From an uncultured Bacteroidales bacterium (GTDB taxonomy: Bacteria; Bacteroidota; Bacteroidia; Bacteroidales; Bacteroidaceae), in NCBI GenBank assembly GCA_902763865.1, contig CACWTR010000046.1, positions 1 through 35,961 on the forward strand: 35,961 nucleotides of DNA, given 5' to 3'. This document shows, piece by piece, positions 7,614 to 14,963 of the stretch (position 1 is its first letter; each line of letters starts with the position of its first letter). Under the pieces are notes generated by a model. The model ran no database searches. It worked only from the letters and a program-made list of their open reading frames with translations, and was not told the DNA's origin. The translations under genes were made by a program, and so were the position numbers.

Positions 7614-8918
7614 TCAGAAGCAGTACTGCAGTTGCAGGGTTGCCGAATGAGTGCTGAGCCCCAGGTCGTCGTTGTCGCGGTCGAGCTGAGTGGCGTGTCC
7701 GTAGCGACCCGTGTACTGATACATGGCCGAGAGCTTCAGGTTGCATTTGTTCACATAGTAGTTCACCACGGCAGCCGGCATGTTGAGGATGCCGTCCCTG
7801 CCCGACCCGTTGCGGTCCAGGAGGTCGTAGCGCAGGCCGCACTGCAGGCTCTTGGTGAAGAAGTAGCCCAGCTGTCCGTAGGCACCCCAGTAGTTGAAGC
7901 TGCCGTCGGTCTTCTGCCTGCTGGTGAAGCTGACGTGCATCCAGTAGCCTTCTGCTGCGGCATACCAGCGCCCGTAGAGCATGCTCCATTCCAGGCCGAC
8001 GCGCGTGTCGTTGGTGCTCTCGCTGGCGCTCTCCACGTTGATGCCTCCGCTCACGCCGAAGAGCATGTGCCGGCCCGTGAGCATGTGGTTGTTGCCCTGA
8101 GTGGCAGGCATATTGCCCCAGGGCATGAAGGTGAGGCGTCCGGCATAGAGCAGCGCGGGGATGTGTGCATCGTCGGAAAGGGTCTTGGTGGCTGTGTTCA
8201 CGTTGCCTCCGCTGCCGTTCCAGAGTCCCACTTCGTAGCCAATCATCCAGCTGTCGGGCTTGCGGTTGAGCCGGGCTTTGCCGTGGAACTGGAAGCCGAG
8301 GTCGAAGCCCATGCCTATGGCGGGCGTGACGGCGTTCAGGCTGTAGGGCATGATGATGGGAGCCGTGAGCGACGTGGGCAGGCAGGGGAAGAGCGTCTCG
8401 CCCAGCGTGGTGAGGTAGGCGTGGAAGAACGGTGTCTTGAACTTGCCGGCGCGGAAGCGTGCGGCGGGTGAGATGCGATAATCCACCCATCCCTGCTGGA
8501 GCACGCCTCCGCCGCTTCCTGCGGCATTGATGCTGACGTTGTAGTCGAGGCGTCCGAAGGTGGTGCCGGTGAAGCCCAGGATGGCATAGGGCATGGAGAA
8601 GCCTGAGTTGGCTACGTTGTCCTGGTTGTAGGCTTTGTCCAGTCCCTCGTCGTCGTAGTAGTTAAACTGTCCCCTGGCCTGCATGAACAGGTAGGGCTTG
8701 AAGATGAATCGTCCGTCGCGCGACTGCAGTGTGAAGCCGCGGTCGTCGGCAATGCCCAGCACGCCGTTCTCCATGTTGATGCGGTCCGTCTGCTCGCGCA
8801 GGTCGGCGCTCTTGGGGTTGTACTTCTCGAAGGTGATGCCCTTCGGGTTCGTTCCCTCTTCTGCCGACACCGGCACAGTCATCATGGCAAAGAGGAGTAG
8901 TATGTGTGTCTTTTTCAT
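7614..8918 (-). CDS. outer-membrane porin, phosphate-selective porin O/P-like
   Basis: 434 residues with signal peptide MKKTHILLLFAMMTVPVSA, then a long series of amphipathic beta strands and a C-terminal aromatic end (LQLQYCF). Features such as GFTLQSRDGRFIFKPYLFMQ, then FRAGKFKTPF and the strand-turn pattern fit the Porin_O_P family of 16-strand barrels. It lies between the di-heme lipoprotein and the mono-heme lipoprotein in the same direction. The whole spacer to the upstream gene is an exact 7 x 7-bp repeat array directly before the start codon. The substrate cannot be read from sequence; the context suggests iron or another metal-linked solute rather than phosphate. Confidence 0.82.
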   Translation of the reverse strand: MKKTHILLLFAMMTVPVSAEEGTNPKGITFEKYNPKSADLREQTDRINMENGVLGIADDRGFTLQSRDGRFIFKPYLFMQARGQFNYYDDEGLDKAYNQDNVANSGFSMPYAILGFTGTTFGRLDYNVSINAAGSGGGVLQQGWVDYRISPAARFRAGKFKTPFFHAYLTTLGETLFPCLPTSLTAPIIMPYSLNAVTPAIGMGFDLGFQFHGKARLNRKPDSWMIGYEVGLWNGSGGNVNTATKTLSDDAHIPALLYAGRLTFMPWGNMPATQGNNHMLTGRHMLFGVSGGINVESASESTNDTRVGLEWSMLYGRWYAAAEGYWMHVSFTSRQKTDGSFNYWGAYGQLGYFFTKSLQCGLRYDLLDRNGSGRDGILNMPAAVVNYYVNKCNLKLSAMYQYTGRYGHATQLDRDNDDLGLSTHSATLQLQYCF

Positions 8919-8919
8919 T

Positions 8920-8968
8920 CTTAACTCTTAACTCTTAACTCTTAATTCTTAACTCCTAATTCTTAACT
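8920..8968. repeat. heptamer array (cttaact), seven units, filling a gene spacer
   Basis: Exactly 49 bp: cttaact x3, cttaatt, cttaact, cctaatt, cttaact. It occupies nearly all of the 53 bp between the di-heme gene (ends 8972) and the porin start codon (8916-8918). In the transcript it places reiterated aguuaag words in the ribosome-binding region. Confidence 0.92.
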
Positions 8969-8971
8969 CCC

Positions 8972-10492
8972 CTACAGGCTTTCCAGGAACTTGATGAGTG
9001 CCGAGCGGTCGTCCTTCTCCATGCGGGCGAAGAGGTTCTTCGAGGCTTCGCCTTCCCCGCCGTGCCACATGATGGCTTCCTGGAGGTTGCGGGCCCTGCC
9101 GTCGTGCAGGAAGTAGGTGTGTGCGTTGACTTTCTCTTGCAGTCCGATGCCCCAGAGGGGCGTGGTGCGCCACTCGTTGCCGCGGGCCAGGCCGCTGACG
9201 TAGTTGTCGTTCAGGCCGACGCCCATCAGCTCGCTCCCCATGTCGTGGAGCAGGTAGTCGCTGTAGGGGTGGATGGCCTGTCCGCCGAGCCAGGGCAGCT
9301 CTGTGCCATTGAGTAGGGTGGCGCCGCGGGGACGGGTGTGCAGGGTGGTGACGTGACAGAGGTGGCACTTTGCCTCGTAGAATTTCTGTTCGCCTATGCT
9401 GACCAGCTCGCGCTCGGTGATGGTGCGTCCCTTGTAGGCGGCTGTCTGCTTTGTGCTGCCGAGCCTGCGGGCCGGTACGCCGAGTCCGTGCAGGTAGAAA
9501 TCTACGTCCTCCATGTCCTCGGTCGTGACGTCGAGCTGGTCGTAGAGCAGTCCCATCATGGAGCCTTCCTGCATCTGCAGCTGTCCCTCGCATATCTCTT
9601 CCGGGTAGCGGCTGTTCGTGGCTCCCATGTCGGACGAGAAGCCCAGCTCGACGGTCAGGTCGGCATGCTGTGCCTTGTTGCCCGAGAGTCCGAGCTGACG
9701 GACGCCGCGCTCCACGATGTAGTTGCAGCGTCCGCTGATGCCGTACTCGGGGTAGTTCGACTTGGCTGCAAGTTCTTCTATCTCGTGGTGGTCGAGGGCC
9801 ATCATCTGTCCCATGCCGACGTGACGCAAGGGGATGCGGACGGTGCAGAAGAGGTCCTCGGGCCTGATGTCCTCGTCCGTGTCGCGGTATTTGGGTTTGT
9901 ACCAGTCCGTGATGGTGTATTCGGGATAGACGAGGCTGTAGGGCTCGCCGTCGGGGAAGGTGAACTGCTCTTCGTGCCACCGGCATTCCAGCTTGCCCTC
10001 AGCCGTCACGCCGTAGATGCTCTGGTCGTGGAGCACGCGACCGTAGTCCTGGAAGAAGGCGCCGTTCTTGCGTGTGATATAGACCAGCATGGAGCTGAAG
10101 CCGTAGGCGCCGGAGCCATAGACGGGTGTGCCGTCGGGGTCCGTGCCGGTCTGTGTCCAGAGGGCCGGCTTGGTGCGTCCGGCATTGCGGTGGCACGAGC
10201 CGCAGCTGTAGCCGGCATAGACGGGTCCGAGGCCCGCCTTCTGCGTCAGCACGTCGTCGTAGAGGCCGTCGCCGTTGATGAAGCGGCGCGAGTTGGCCTT
10301 GATGTTCTCCACCCACGGCGCGTCCGTGTCGTAGGCAAACGATGAGTTGACGAAGACCGTGCTCGACCCTGCACTCAGGGCGTAGCCGCTGGGCACCTCG
10401 AAGTCAGCTGCCGTAAAAGCCTCATCCTCCCTGCTGCATGCAGCAAGGAGGATGACGAGGCCCATCAGACTTATTTGTCCCGTTAGCCTCAT
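8972..10492 (-). CDS. di-heme oxidoreductase lipoprotein, DUF1111 family
   Basis: 506 residues. Lipobox LLAAC (Cys19). Two CXXCH motifs, CGSCH (97-101) and CHLCH (376-380), and the family's conserved C-terminal segment (NEWRTTPLWGIGL, then FLHDGRARNLQEAIMWHGGE). The family is related to di-heme cytochrome c peroxidases and is often labelled thiol oxidoreductase; substrates are unproven. It is repeatedly found beside imelysin genes, as here: its ATG overlaps the imelysin stop by 4 nt (ATGA), so the two are translationally coupled. Likely periplasmic or surface-anchored, handling electrons during iron acquisition or peroxide defence (inference). Confidence 0.93.
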   Translation of the reverse strand: MRLTGQISLMGLVILLAACSREDEAFTAADFEVPSGYALSAGSSTVFVNSSFAYDTDAPWVENIKANSRRFINGDGLYDDVLTQKAGLGPVYAGYSCGSCHRNAGRTKPALWTQTGTDPDGTPVYGSGAYGFSSMLVYITRKNGAFFQDYGRVLHDQSIYGVTAEGKLECRWHEEQFTFPDGEPYSLVYPEYTITDWYKPKYRDTDEDIRPEDLFCTVRIPLRHVGMGQMMALDHHEIEELAAKSNYPEYGISGRCNYIVERGVRQLGLSGNKAQHADLTVELGFSSDMGATNSRYPEEICEGQLQMQEGSMMGLLYDQLDVTTEDMEDVDFYLHGLGVPARRLGSTKQTAAYKGRTITERELVSIGEQKFYEAKCHLCHVTTLHTRPRGATLLNGTELPWLGGQAIHPYSDYLLHDMGSELMGVGLNDNYVSGLARGNEWRTTPLWGIGLQEKVNAHTYFLHDGRARNLQEAIMWHGGEGEASKNLFARMEKDDRSALIKFLESL

Positions 10493-11712
10493 AGTGTTCT
10501 GGGTTGTCCGTTCTTGAAGAGCAGGAACTCCAGGGTGTGGAAGCCGCGGATGCTCTGTGCCTCGGCTATCTCCTCGGCCCGCTGGCTCATGCCGCCGTCC
10601 TCGTCCTCGCCTTCATAGTCGCCGGTCCACTCCATGCCGCTGAAGTCGCCGCTGGAGAGTACGTTCTTGATGGCGTCCTGGTCCAGGGGCCATGAGTCCA
10701 TGTTGGGGTCCAGGCCCAGCTTATCGACGGGACCGAAGAGGAAGGCCTCGCTCATCTCCCAGGGCTGGCGTGCCGTCATCCAGGCTGTGGCTGCGGCTTC
10801 GAAGGCTGCCGTCGAGGGGCTTGCCTTCAGCTGCTGCACGGCGGCGTGAAGGGCGGTGTTGGCGTTGACCAGGTCCAGGTAGGTGGGCATCACGACTACA
10901 TCCACGTAGTCGGCCACAATAGCTTTCAGTTCAGCCTCGCCCTCGAAGTCTTCTACCTTCGCCTTGAGCGTGCGGAGGATGATCTTCAGGTTGTTGCAGG
11001 CATCCATTGCGGTGACGACGCTCGGGTTACCGATGTGGCTGCGGAAGGGGGCTGCCATGCCTTCGATGGACGCGATGGCGTTGTTGATGACGGCATTGAC
11101 CTGTCCGGCCAGCTCTGCCTGGCCGTTAGCCCTCAGATAGGAGGCGATGCTGTGGCTGCCCTGCCTGCCGCGGTAGGTGCAGTTGAAGGCGTTCTGGATG
11201 GAGCGGATGTTGTTGGCGTAGTCCTGGATGGAGTGGTAGCTGTACCAGGACTCTACGGCATAGACGGCCTCGGTGTATTTGCCGTTCTCCCACTTGTCGC
11301 GCGGATCGCCGATTTTGCTTTCGCCCACCTCGTTGGCAATGTCGATGCAGCCGTCTATGATCTGCTCGATGCAGCTGTTGGGGCTGGAATAGACGCCCTT
11401 TGCCTCCTTGAAGGTGGTCTTGAAGGCTTCTTCGCCGTTCACTCCTTCGTTCCAAGCCTTGTAGAGCGTCTCGGCATCGGTCTTCAGGTGCTGCGAGACG
11501 GCGGCAGCGTAGTTGCACCAGTTGGTGGCATAGTCGCTGTAGTTGGCGTCGGTCTCGTTGATGACGACGCGGGAGTCGTCGGTGCCTTCGGGCATCGAGG
11601 TCTGATTGTTCTCCACGGGGTCAATGACATTGGCGTTCTCGTCGTTCTTGCTGCAAGAAGCAGCGGCCAGGGACATCGTCACGAGGCCAAGGATAAAGAT
11701 GTTCTTTTTCAT
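10489..11712 (-). CDS. imelysin-family (M75-like) iron-uptake lipoprotein
   Basis: 407 residues. Lipoprotein signal ending AAASC (Cys20) with a low-complexity linker behind it. Helical repeats across residues 55-390 and the family hallmark GxHxxE (GFHTLE, about 390-395) identify an imelysin domain, related to EfeO and to insulin-cleaving membrane proteases. The motif lies only 12 residues from the C terminus. Family members in iron-regulated operons bind or help deliver iron; protease activity is doubtful for most. Coupled to the di-heme gene by a 4-nt overlap. Upstream lie 210 bp without a visible TAnnTTTG promoter, so it is probably co-transcribed with the first porin. Confidence 0.92.
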   Translation of the reverse strand: MKKNIFILGLVTMSLAAASCSKNDENANVIDPVENNQTSMPEGTDDSRVVINETDANYSDYATNWCNYAAAVSQHLKTDAETLYKAWNEGVNGEEAFKTTFKEAKGVYSSPNSCIEQIIDGCIDIANEVGESKIGDPRDKWENGKYTEAVYAVESWYSYHSIQDYANNIRSIQNAFNCTYRGRQGSHSIASYLRANGQAELAGQVNAVINNAIASIEGMAAPFRSHIGNPSVVTAMDACNNLKIILRTLKAKVEDFEGEAELKAIVADYVDVVVMPTYLDLVNANTALHAAVQQLKASPSTAAFEAAATAWMTARQPWEMSEAFLFGPVDKLGLDPNMDSWPLDQDAIKNVLSSGDFSGMEWTGDYEGEDEDGGMSQRAEEIAEAQSIRGFHTLEFLLFKNGQPRTL

Positions 11713-11922
11713 GTTATTATTTGTTTTCTTTAGTTATGTTGTTCTTTTTGGGGGGGAAGTTAATCCACTTAGTCCTGCCGGATGCATCGCGTCGTGTTGT
11801 TTGCTTCATCGCGATGAAGCAATTGCATCTACATGTATGTGCAATCACTCCATGACGATGAAGCAACGAAGTCATCGCGTCGTGTCCGCATCCTTTGCAG
11901 GTGTTTTCGCTTCTGTCGGCGT
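11713..11922. repeat. repeat-rich spacer between first porin and imelysin genes
   Basis: Holds a run of seven G (11750-11756), an 18-bp perfect palindrome gcttcatcgcgatgaagc (11803-11820), one copy of the 22-bp word ttgcatctaca...tgtgcaa (11823-11844, also found as an array at 26929-26994), and a 13-bp direct repeat catcgcgtcgtgt at 11785 and 11873. No gene or promoter is supported here. Hairpins in this leader could set the ratio of porin to downstream proteins. Confidence 0.75.
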
Positions 11923-13236
11923 TCACTGGGCCTCGAATCTCTTCTTTCCCTTGAACCATCCCACGAAGGCCACGCCCACGGCGAACTCGTTCTCGCTGTT
12001 GTACCTGCCGCCTCCTATGCGGCGGGTGGTGTAGTCAGCCTTAACAATTATATAAGGTATGGGACGATAGTTGACGCCGAAGGTCCACATCGAAGTCTTG
12101 AGGCGGGCGTCCATCGTCTGCATGGCCTCGCCCTGCTCCTGCGCGTTGTAGTACTCGTAGCGGGCAAAGGGGATGATGTCGGGAGCCTTGCTGCTCTGGA
12201 AGAAGCCCTTGAGCCGGATGCCGCCCTCCACGCCGTAGCTGACGGCACGGCTTGCCACGGGCCCCGTCTTCGTATAGGGGCTTGCGTTGCTCAGGCGGCG
12301 GTTACGGGCACTGAGCAGCGTCGAGTTGCCCACCTTGCCGCTCAGGATGTTGCCGCGGATGATGCCGTAGCGGTGCTGGTACTGCGCATCGATGCTCCAC
12401 AGGTTGACGGGCACGTTGAAGCTGTAGGTCGTCTCCTTGTCGGCATTGGAAGCAGCATTCTGGCAGTGGTACCAGCTGGCACCAAGCCTGAGGCCCGGCA
12501 CACCCGTGTAGTTCAGCCGGATGACATAGCCGGGCGAGGTGAAGTTATCGACCTCGAAGAAGCCCTGCTTGCCCTTCTTCACCCAGTTGTTGCGGTCGAA
12601 ACCATTGGCATTGAGGCCCGCCACGACCTGTGCCTCCCAGTTGAAGGAAGCCCAGCGGCGGCCCACCTGTCCGAAGAAGCTGATGCCCGTCTCGTGCCAC
12701 GTGTTGGGGATGATACTTGTCTCACCCTCGGGCCGCACAGTACCGAAGAAGTTGACAGGCTCGTGATGGGCATTGTTCAGTCCGACAGGCACCACGAAGT
12801 GACCCACGCGCACATTGAAGTGCTGATTCAGATGGTAAGTCAGGTGGAACTGCTCGATGGCCACCTCGCCACCCTTCTCCACCTCGGTCTCGTACTCGCC
12901 GTTCTCCGAGTTCTCTATCTCGTAGGCCGTACCCGTGCCGCCGCTCTCGAACTCCACCTCCACACCGAGGTTCCAGTGGCGACCGAACTTATAGTCGCCA
13001 GCCAGCACGAAACGCGGGATGGAGATAGTGTTGCGGCGAGTGCGCGTATTGCCCTCGCTGCCGCCGTAGAAGCGGTTCGTACCGTAGTCCTTGAAGGCAG
13101 CAACCACCTCGCCGTAGCCGCCGATGCGGAAACGGTCGTAGGAGTCAATCTCTGTCGAATCGGTATTCCACTGCGCCAAGGCAGTGCCACCGCAAAGCAG
13201 CATCAAAGCTGCAAGAAGAGTTTCTTTGGTTTTCAT
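11923..13236 (-). CDS. outer-membrane porin (Porin_O_P-like), first gene of the cluster
   Basis: 437 residues with signal peptide MKTKETLLAALMLLCGGTALA. The rest is a beta-barrel pattern: FRIGGYGEVVAAF at the first strand, FVLAGDYKFGRHWNLGVEVE, FNVRVGHFVVPVGLNNAHHEP (the strand/constriction segment typical of Porin_O_P), and GISFFGQVGRRW. It is preceded by a promoter at 13405-13435 and a ~160-nt leader composed of 9-nt repeats. It is distinct in sequence from the second porin of the cluster. Its transported solute is unknown; association with imelysin and di-heme proteins suggests an iron-linked uptake or efflux role (inference). Confidence 0.82.
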   Translation of the reverse strand: MKTKETLLAALMLLCGGTALAQWNTDSTEIDSYDRFRIGGYGEVVAAFKDYGTNRFYGGSEGNTRTRRNTISIPRFVLAGDYKFGRHWNLGVEVEFESGGTGTAYEIENSENGEYETEVEKGGEVAIEQFHLTYHLNQHFNVRVGHFVVPVGLNNAHHEPVNFFGTVRPEGETSIIPNTWHETGISFFGQVGRRWASFNWEAQVVAGLNANGFDRNNWVKKGKQGFFEVDNFTSPGYVIRLNYTGVPGLRLGASWYHCQNAASNADKETTYSFNVPVNLWSIDAQYQHRYGIIRGNILSGKVGNSTLLSARNRRLSNASPYTKTGPVASRAVSYGVEGGIRLKGFFQSSKAPDIIPFARYEYYNAQEQGEAMQTMDARLKTSMWTFGVNYRPIPYIIVKADYTTRRIGGGRYNSENEFAVGVAFVGWFKGKKRFEAQ

Positions 13237-13247
13237 ATTCTCTTTAG

Positions 13248-13390
13248 ATTATTCTAGAAGCTCTAGATTGCCTAGATTGCCTAGTCTGTCTAGATTGTCT
13301 AGTCCGTCTAGTCTGTCTAGTCTGTCTAGATTGTCTAGCCTTTCTAGATTATCTAGCCCGTCTAGTCTGTCTAGTTCATCTAGCCTTTCT
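13248..13390. repeat. 9-bp minisatellite (ctagnnngn) in the porin leader
   Basis: About sixteen 9-bp units beginning ctag (for example ctagtctgt, ctagattgt, ctagccttt) in direct array, ending 12 bp before the porin start codon. It lies downstream of the predicted transcription start, so it would be in the mRNA. Copy-number changes would be multiples of three. Confidence 0.93.
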
Positions 13391-13395
13391 ATCAT
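13249..13395 (-). CDS. possible 48-codon upstream ORF encoded by the 9-nt repeats
   Basis: An ATG at 13395 opens a frame made of L-(D/E/G)-X triplets (MIERLDELDRLDGLDNLERL at the start) and stops with TAA at 13249, 12 nt before the porin ATG. The predicted transcription start is within a few nt of this ATG, so it would be leaderless or almost so. It could be a leader peptide or simply a by-product of the repeat. The other transcript-strand frame containing TAG is closed. Expression is not shown. Confidence 0.3.
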   Translation of the reverse strand: MIERLDELDRLDGLDNLERLDNLDRLDRLDGLDNLDRLGNLGNLELLE

Positions 13396-13404
13396 TTCCG
13401 GCTG

Positions 13405-13435
13405 CAAAGGTACGCCGCTTTTCACGTCCCTGCAA
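13405..13435 (-). promoter_or_regulatory. promoter of the porin/imelysin/cytochrome cluster
   Basis: Minus strand: TTG (13433-13435), 20 nt, TACCTTTG (13405-13412), matching the Bacteroidetes -33/-7 pattern. It is the only good match upstream of the five minus-strand genes. The divergent regulator promoter starts ~100 bp away. Confidence 0.7.
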
Positions 13436-13532
13436 TACGCAAAACAAATGATTTTGCCTCCGCAGGCCCCTTCCGGCGATACCCAATAATAATGAAATCG
13501 CCCCGCTTTACAATAAAATTGTAAACTGCAGA

Positions 13533-13563
13533 TTGCCTATTTGCCGAAGAAAACGTACCTTTG
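13533..13563 (+). promoter_or_regulatory. promoter of the hemerythrin-LuxR regulator gene
   Basis: TTG (13533-13535), 20 nt, TACCTTTG (13556-13563). It shows that the longest open frame, which begins at 13533, starts too far upstream; the ATG at 13635 is the first sensible start in the transcript. Confidence 0.65.
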
Positions 13564-13634
13564 CACAGGAAAAAACACAAAACCCCGAACAACCTACCAA
13601 GAAAGTGAACGAAAAATACCACGAGAAAGACCCC

Positions 13635-14576
13635 ATGAGCGATGTCATCAGCGATGACTACCGCATCCTGCAAATCATCAGTCGCTTCGGCATCAAACTC
13701 GGCTTCGGCGACCAGACAGTAGAAGCCACCTGCCGCGGCGCAGGCGTAGATGTCAACACCTTCCTCACCGTCGTCAACTACGTCAAAGACCCCGCTCATG
13801 CACGCATCAGCGAAATGGCCGAGCAAGTCAACGTGCCGGCACTCATAGCCTACCTGAAGAACTCACACAGCTACTTCGTCGATTTCCGTCTGCCAGGCAT
13901 CCGGCGCAAGCTCCTCGAAGCCATCGACCTCTCCACAGGCAACCGCCTGGCAATGCTCATCCTGCGCTTCTACGACGAGTACGCACAGGAAGTGAGCCAC
14001 CACATGACCTTCGAGAACGAACACGTCCACCCCTTCGTCGAAACACTCCTGCAGGGACGACTCCCCGTCGAGACCTTCCGCAACATCGAAGAGCAGTACG
14101 ACGAACAACACGCCTGCATCGAGAAAAGCCTGACAGAACTCAAGAACATCATCGTCAAGTACTACCCCAGCGACAACAGCGCACAGCTCATGGGCGAAGT
14201 GCTCATGGACATCTTCATGACAGACGAAGACCTCCACAGCCACTGCCACATGGAGGACACACTCTTCGCCGAATGCATACGCCGACTCGAGCACGACGTC
14301 CGGCAAAAAGGCGGAGAAAGCACCCTCCCCCTCCCCACCGACGAGAAAGCCGAGCCCGCAGGAACCGACCTCAGCGAGCGAGAGAAGGAAATCATCGTGC
14401 AGGTAGCCAAAGGACTATCCAACAAAGAAATAGCCGACGCACTCTTCATCTCCGTCAACACCGTCATGACCCACCGCCGCAACATCAGTCGCAAGCTCCA
14501 GATACGCTCCGCCGCAGGCTTCACCATCTACGCCATCGCCAACGGACTCATCAGCCTCGACGACGTACAGCTCTGA
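13635..14576 (+). CDS. hemerythrin-like domain / LuxR-type HTH transcriptional regulator
   Basis: 313 residues from the ATG at 13635 (the open frame extends to 13533, across the promoter). Residues ~14-50 resemble the N-terminal domain of ScdA/YtfE iron-centre repair proteins (FGDQTVEATCRGAGVDVNTF), but without the Cys pair. Residues ~75-215 form a hemerythrin-like helical bundle with candidate ligands H78, H122/H123, E127/E129, H159, E163, H201/H203/H205 and E207 (HSHCHMEDTLF). Residues 245-305 are a LuxR/NarL-type HTH (LSEREKEIIVQVAKGLSNKEIADALFIS recognisable in part). A diiron site would suit sensing of O2, NO or iron. It is divergent from the porin/imelysin cluster, its most likely target. 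Confidence 0.88.
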   Translation: MSDVISDDYRILQIISRFGIKLGFGDQTVEATCRGAGVDVNTFLTVVNYVKDPAHARISEMAEQVNVPALIAYLKNSHSYFVDFRLPGIRRKLLEAIDLSTGNRLAMLILRFYDEYAQEVSHHMTFENEHVHPFVETLLQGRLPVETFRNIEEQYDEQHACIEKSLTELKNIIVKYYPSDNSAQLMGEVLMDIFMTDEDLHSHCHMEDTLFAECIRRLEHDVRQKGGESTLPLPTDEKAEPAGTDLSEREKEIIVQVAKGLSNKEIADALFISVNTVMTHRRNISRKLQIRSAAGFTIYAIANGLISLDDVQL

Positions 14577-14650
14577 ACCCGCTCCAGCCACCCGTTCCAC
14601 GCCCACACCCACGCTTTTCAACCTTTTTGCCCACAAAATCCATCCTTTCC

Positions 14651-14681
14651 TTTGCTATCTGAAGAGAAAAACATATCTTTG
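14651..14681 (+). promoter_or_regulatory. promoter before the 58-residue basic peptide and first surface protein
   Basis: TTTG (14651-14654), 19 nt, TATCTTTG (14674-14681): a full consensus match. It rules out the ATG at 14652 as a start and favours ATG 14721. Confidence 0.75.
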
Positions 14682-14720
14682 CCAGCAAATAAGGGATTCA
14701 ACTCAAAACAAAGAACAACT

Positions 14721-14897
14721 ATGCAACACACCGTTTCCCCTCCCGCACCCACATTGGAAGACTTTTCAGCCCTGCTTGCAAGAGGTCGTGAAATAAAGGA
14801 ACGTCGCATGCGGGAAGCCCGCCAGAAGTGGGAAGCCCGCCAACGGCAAAAAGAAGCTGCCGCAAAATCCGGATACTACGACTTGGAATGGGTTTGA
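14721..14897 (+). CDS. small basic helical protein, function unknown
   Basis: 58 residues from ATG 14721, ~40 nt after a consensus promoter. The open frame reaches back to 14652, but that ATG lies inside the promoter. After a proline-rich start (MQHTVSPPAPTLEDF) the middle is a strongly charged helix (ALLARGREIKERRMREARQK and on), ending SGYYDLEWV. No signal peptide. It stands 66 nt before the first surface-protein gene without an intervening promoter or terminator, so the two are probably one transcript. No family recognised; it may bind nucleic acid or a partner through the basic helix (inference only). Confidence 0.6.
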   Translation: MQHTVSPPAPTLEDFSALLARGREIKERRMREARQKWEARQRQKEAAAKSGYYDLEWV

Positions 14898-14963
14898 GCC
14901 ATGAAGCCGCAAGACTGACACAGAAGCATTAATCACAACCAAACAACTAAATACTTAAACACT

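Noticed and set aside
8972-10492. Classical di-heme cytochrome c peroxidase
   Set aside because: Two CXXCH motifs are present, but their spacing (97 and 376) and the C-terminal NEWRTTPLWG / HDGRARN blocks fit DUF1111 instead.
13184-13489. 101-codon plus-strand frame rich in Ser/Arg/Leu
   Set aside because: Translation of the ctag 9-bp minisatellite with flanking sequence; no start context and it overlaps the porin signal peptide region.
13533-13634. N-terminal extension of the hemerythrin-LuxR regulator
   Set aside because: Contains the predicted promoter and encodes a low-complexity basic stretch (MPICRRKRTF...) unlike the family.
14652-14720. N-terminal extension of the small basic protein
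   Set aside because: The ATG lies within the TTTG -33 element of a full-consensus promoter.
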